Shown: positions 61,339 to 64,000 of the stretch, piece by piece
Position numbering within the stretch: the first letter of the stretch is position 1
Layout: every line of letters starts with the position of its first letter
DNA from: Cladocopium goreaui
Lineage: Eukaryota; Sar; Dinophyceae; Suessiales; Symbiodiniaceae
Reading direction: 5' to 3'
Length of the DNA: 64,000 bases
Assembly (NCBI GenBank): GCA_947184155.2
Contig: CAMXCT020004024.1
Location: 389,501 to 453,500 of the forward strand
Notes under the pieces: generated by a model
The model's input: only the letters and a program-made list of their open reading frames with translations
Told to the model about the DNA's origin: nothing
Database searches by the model: none
Made by a program: the position numbers and the translations under genes

Positions 61339-61445
61339 CTGCTTCGCTGCCAACAGAGGCAACGCAGCCAGAGAAGTCCGAGGCAGCGACCAAAAATCGC
61401 CTGATTAAATGCAAGGTGGTGCCCCAGTTCGGAATCGCTAAGTTG
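61339..61445 (+). CDS. Gene F, exon 1 seen
   Basis: Acceptor CAATCGCCAG. Two bases, then ASLPTEATQPEKSEAATKNR and LIKCKVVPQFGIAKL, then GTGCAA (GT donor, phase 0). The frame is open upstream to 61245, so the start could be earlier. Composition (Thr/Glu/Lys/Pro then hydrophobic) is convincingly coding. Family not recognised. Confidence 0.55.
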
Positions 61446-61493
61446 GTGCAAATAACTCCAATAACTATGGGATATAGTAGATATAACTATAGT

Positions 61494-61598
61494 TACCCTC
61501 TGGTTATTTAACATAGCCATGGAAAATTGCCCATTTATAGATGGTTTACCTATTAAAAATGGTGGTTTTCCATGGCTATGTTAAATAACCAGATGGTA
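61494..61598. mobile_element. MITE family 1, 105 bp, twin of 51881-51985
   Basis: Ends TACCCTCTGGTTATTTAAC and GTTAAATAACCAGATGGTA. It starts 48 bases after the donor of the preceding exon, as the twin does 26 bases after its exon. Confidence 0.92.
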
Positions 61599-62255
61599 AT
61601 GGGCGTTATAAACTTTTGACTGGTGATGATCATTTAGATGATCCCAGCCGCACTTTGAAAAGGTGATGATCATTTAGATGAATGACAAATATACGGAGGT
61701 GAAACCTAAGTCATGCTATTCAAAAGCCCATTTTTCATCCAGTCGTCATGGATGACCATGACTTAGTATTGAAACCCATGATTTTACAAAGGGATCCATG
61801 ACTTAAGAAACCCCCATATAGAAGGACCATGGCATACTTATGAGCAAATCCATCTTCGGTGCGTTTCCCGGCTAGTAACAAAGATGGGGACATACCGTCC
61901 GCTACATTAAAGACTTGAATGTTCGGCATTTTTCTTGGCCTCACCTTCTTGTTTGCTGCCCATACCTCACTGTTTGTTGCACAACCTTCTGATGTTTGTT
62001 GCTTAAACTTCCTATTATACCTTGAACATATTTCACTGCAAGCCCGATTCTCGTTTAATAGAATCTTGGTTTTGCTCTTTTTGTGCTCCAAATCCCCATT
62101 CTTGTTGCCCAAAGTCTAATTGTTGTTGCTTGGAAACCATCTTGATAGGTGAAATATTGTTCCGGCCTTAAAGTTCCCATGTTTGGCAATATAAATCTCA
62201 TGTTGTCCTATGTTTTCTAGTCAAGTCTCCATCTCTTTCGAGTTTCCCCCGACAG
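61599..62255. other. Intron-like stretch with a minus-strand open frame
   Basis: GGTGATGATCATTTAGATGA occurs twice (61621 and 61661). The minus strand is open for 125 codons (61735-62112), partly because TTTGTTGC words repeat. No splice support, so not called as a gene. Confidence 0.4.
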
Positions 62256-62332
62256 GTCATCTCCCCTCATGTGTCTAGCTCGCAGGGCGAGACAGAGGCA
62301 GAACTCGAGGAGAAGAGGGTCAGGAAGCCCAG
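62256..62332 (+). CDS. Gene F, exon 2
   Basis: Acceptor GAGTTTCCCCCGACAG. Reads VISPHVSSSQGETEAELEEK RVRKP plus two bases, then GTGTTT (GT donor). Phase 0 start matches the 61445 donor. Acidic then basic helix; family not recognised. A second frame (SSPLMCLARRARQRQ) is also open. Confidence 0.55.
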
Positions 62333-62409
62333 GTGTTTGTTACACTTCAAAATTCAGGAAAGTGTACAATATGTAAATATGATTATGTACAGAGAATGAA
62401 TATACTTAA

Positions 62410-62600
62410 TCACTCTGTAGGTGGATGGATGGATAGATAGGTGGACGGACGGAGGGATGGATGAACAGATGGATAGATAGATAGATAGATAGGTAGGTAG
62501 ATAGATAGATAGAAATAGAGAAACAGAGAGATAGAGAGATAGAAAGATAGAAAGATAGAGATAGATTAAGGTACAGATACAGAATTAGAGATAGAATTGA
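62410..62600. repeat. GGATGGATAGATAG microsatellite
   Basis: GGAT, GATA and GATAGA tracts over about 170 bases, then AT-rich DNA to 62830 without a visible gene. Confidence 0.93.
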
Positions 62601-62840
62601 ATGTTGATTTATATCTATCTATTTATATTCAAGTATAGATTGAGATATCTATTTAGATATAGATTTACATATTAATGCATATAAATATAGTGTATACTCT
62701 TATCATATACGATATGTGCATATTTGCAACGAAAATGAAGGTATGATCTATATATATATACATAAATGCAGAGACAACATTGCATTGCAGTACATTACAT
62801 CACATTACATTATATAAATTATATAGCACTACCCTCTGGA

Positions 62841-62921
62841 TCCCTCTGGCACACTAACATAGCCATGGAAAATCACCATGGTGATAAGTAATTCCATAGC
62901 TATGTTAGTTTGCCAGAGGGA
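62841..62921. mobile_element. MITE family 1, 81 bp variant
   Basis: TCCCTCTGGCACACTAACAT and ATGTTAGTTTGCCAGAGGGA ends. The left end is preceded by a second ACCCTCTGGA, so CCCTCTGG is doubled there. Confidence 0.8.
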
Positions 62922-63171
62922 ATATGACATTATACGGCTTAGTAAACCTAGTCAAAAAAACATTTTGATATGGCATATCGCTGGATTATATGGGAGGACA
63001 TTTGGCTTAGACTATAAAATATGTATCATATCATCCATTTAATCCAGTTATCCATAAAATCCATATATGAATAGTATGATCCCGTTATATGGTGTGCATA
63101 CATATATATATATATATATGTATATATATACGACACACGGCTATTGTCCATATATTCCATAGATCATCCAG

Positions 63172-63267
63172 CCCTCGGCTGCCCCGAGGCTCAGAGTCGT
63201 CAAGCTGTTTCGGACATGTGGTACCGGCAGGCACGCGGAGCACGCAGAGTGCGGAGCGTGGGCTGAG
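63172..63267 (+). CDS. Gene F, possible exon 3
   Basis: Acceptor ATAGATCATCCAG. In the phase required by 62332 the frame reads PRLPRGSESSSCFGHVVPAG then TRSTQSAERGLSHVN. Another open frame reads AAPRLRVVKLFRTCGTGRHA and looks at least as protein-like. The island is GC-rich and ends before a TATA microsatellite. Confidence 0.4.
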
Positions 63268-63284
63268 TCATGTAAATGCAAATA

Positions 63285-63513
63285 TTTATTCATATATATA
63301 TATATACACATATTTATTGTGTATATATATATTATATATATTTACATATATACATATATACATATATACATATATACATATACACATGCACATATATATA
63401 TATATATACATCCATACATGCATGCATGCATGCATACATCCATACATACATACATGCATACATACATACATGCATACATACATACATACATACATATATA
63501 CTTACATATATAC

Positions 63514-63544
<31 letters not shown>

Positions 63545-63940
63545 CTTACATACATAAATACTTACATACATACAGACACACATACAGAAACACATACAGA
63601 CACACATACATACATACATACATACATACATACATACATACATACAAACACACACATACACGCATACACATATACAGACATACAGACATACAGACATACA
63701 GACATACAGACATACAGACACACATACAGACATAAAGACACACATACACACATACACACATACACACATACACACATACACACACATACACACATACACA
63801 CGTACACACGTACACACGCACACACGTACACACGTACACACGTACACACGTACACACGTACACGCGTACACCCGTACACACGTACACACGTACACACGTA
63901 CACACGTACACACGTACACACGCACACACGTACACACCCA
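63285..63940. repeat. TATA, CATA, CAGA and GTACACAC microsatellites
   Basis: Blocks change from TATATACA to CATACATA, ACATACAGACAT, ACACATACAC and finally ACACGTACAC, about 650 bases. The remaining 60 bases of the window are unique and too short to judge. Confidence 0.97.
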
Positions 63941-64000
63941 TAGCCTTGGAAACGATTTAGAAAACACTTTCCATGCGGACAAAGGGTCTGAGAGCCACGC

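Noticed and set aside
61735..62112. 125-codon minus-strand frame
   Set aside because: Includes a dispersed GGGATCCATGACTTAAG element and repeated TTTGTTGC words; no splice context.

Overview
The window looks like nuclear DNA of a dinoflagellate, most likely the symbiodinialean/suessialean type. Very short GC-rich exons lie in long AT-rich introns. Most recognisable introns start with GC (some GA) instead of GT and end in AG. Palindromic miniature elements and microsatellites are dense, and there are no bacterial-type operons, tRNAs or rRNAs. Organism identity is an inference from this architecture and from typical dinoflagellate repeats such as arrays built on GCCACGCCTGCCACGC. A run of exactly 100 N (29387-29486) marks an assembly gap.

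Layout. 1-7540 is satellite DNA: 324-bp and 299-bp units, an AAGCTT-rich minisatellite, 41-bp units, purine-rich GAAGTGTG repeats, and a 169-bp satellite interrupted by a 486-bp foreign block. 7541-20500 is mostly intron-like or intergenic DNA with microsatellites, TTAACC arrays, miniature inverted-repeat elements (MITEs) and scattered exon-like islands. 21066-35122 (+) holds the best-supported gene. Thirteen exons join in a consistent reading frame and give the C-terminal part of SufD, a subunit of the SufBCD iron-sulfur scaffold (plastid type, like plant ABCI7). Up to four exons between 14622 and 20497 may be its N-terminal region. One intron of about 5.9 kb contains some 4.4 kb of TATG/TAATG microsatellite plus the gap.

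35713-54208 contains further plus-strand exon chains of unrecognised genes (35713-37058, 46027-47823, 50585-50823, 51333-54208) and single exons, including a signal-peptide-like first exon at 37175. 47880-59480 is a second repeat province: CACGCC-type arrays, a 245-bp direct repeat around a 700-bp core, GAGT microsatellites, a 78-bp array of about 16 copies that is open in frames on both strands, and 74-bp repeats. 59790-63270 has more plus-strand exons and MITEs. 63285-63940 is a CATA/CACA microsatellite.

All exon calls were made by eye from open frame, composition, splice signals and phase. Only the SufD assignment rests on recognised family motifs. No transcript or database evidence was available.
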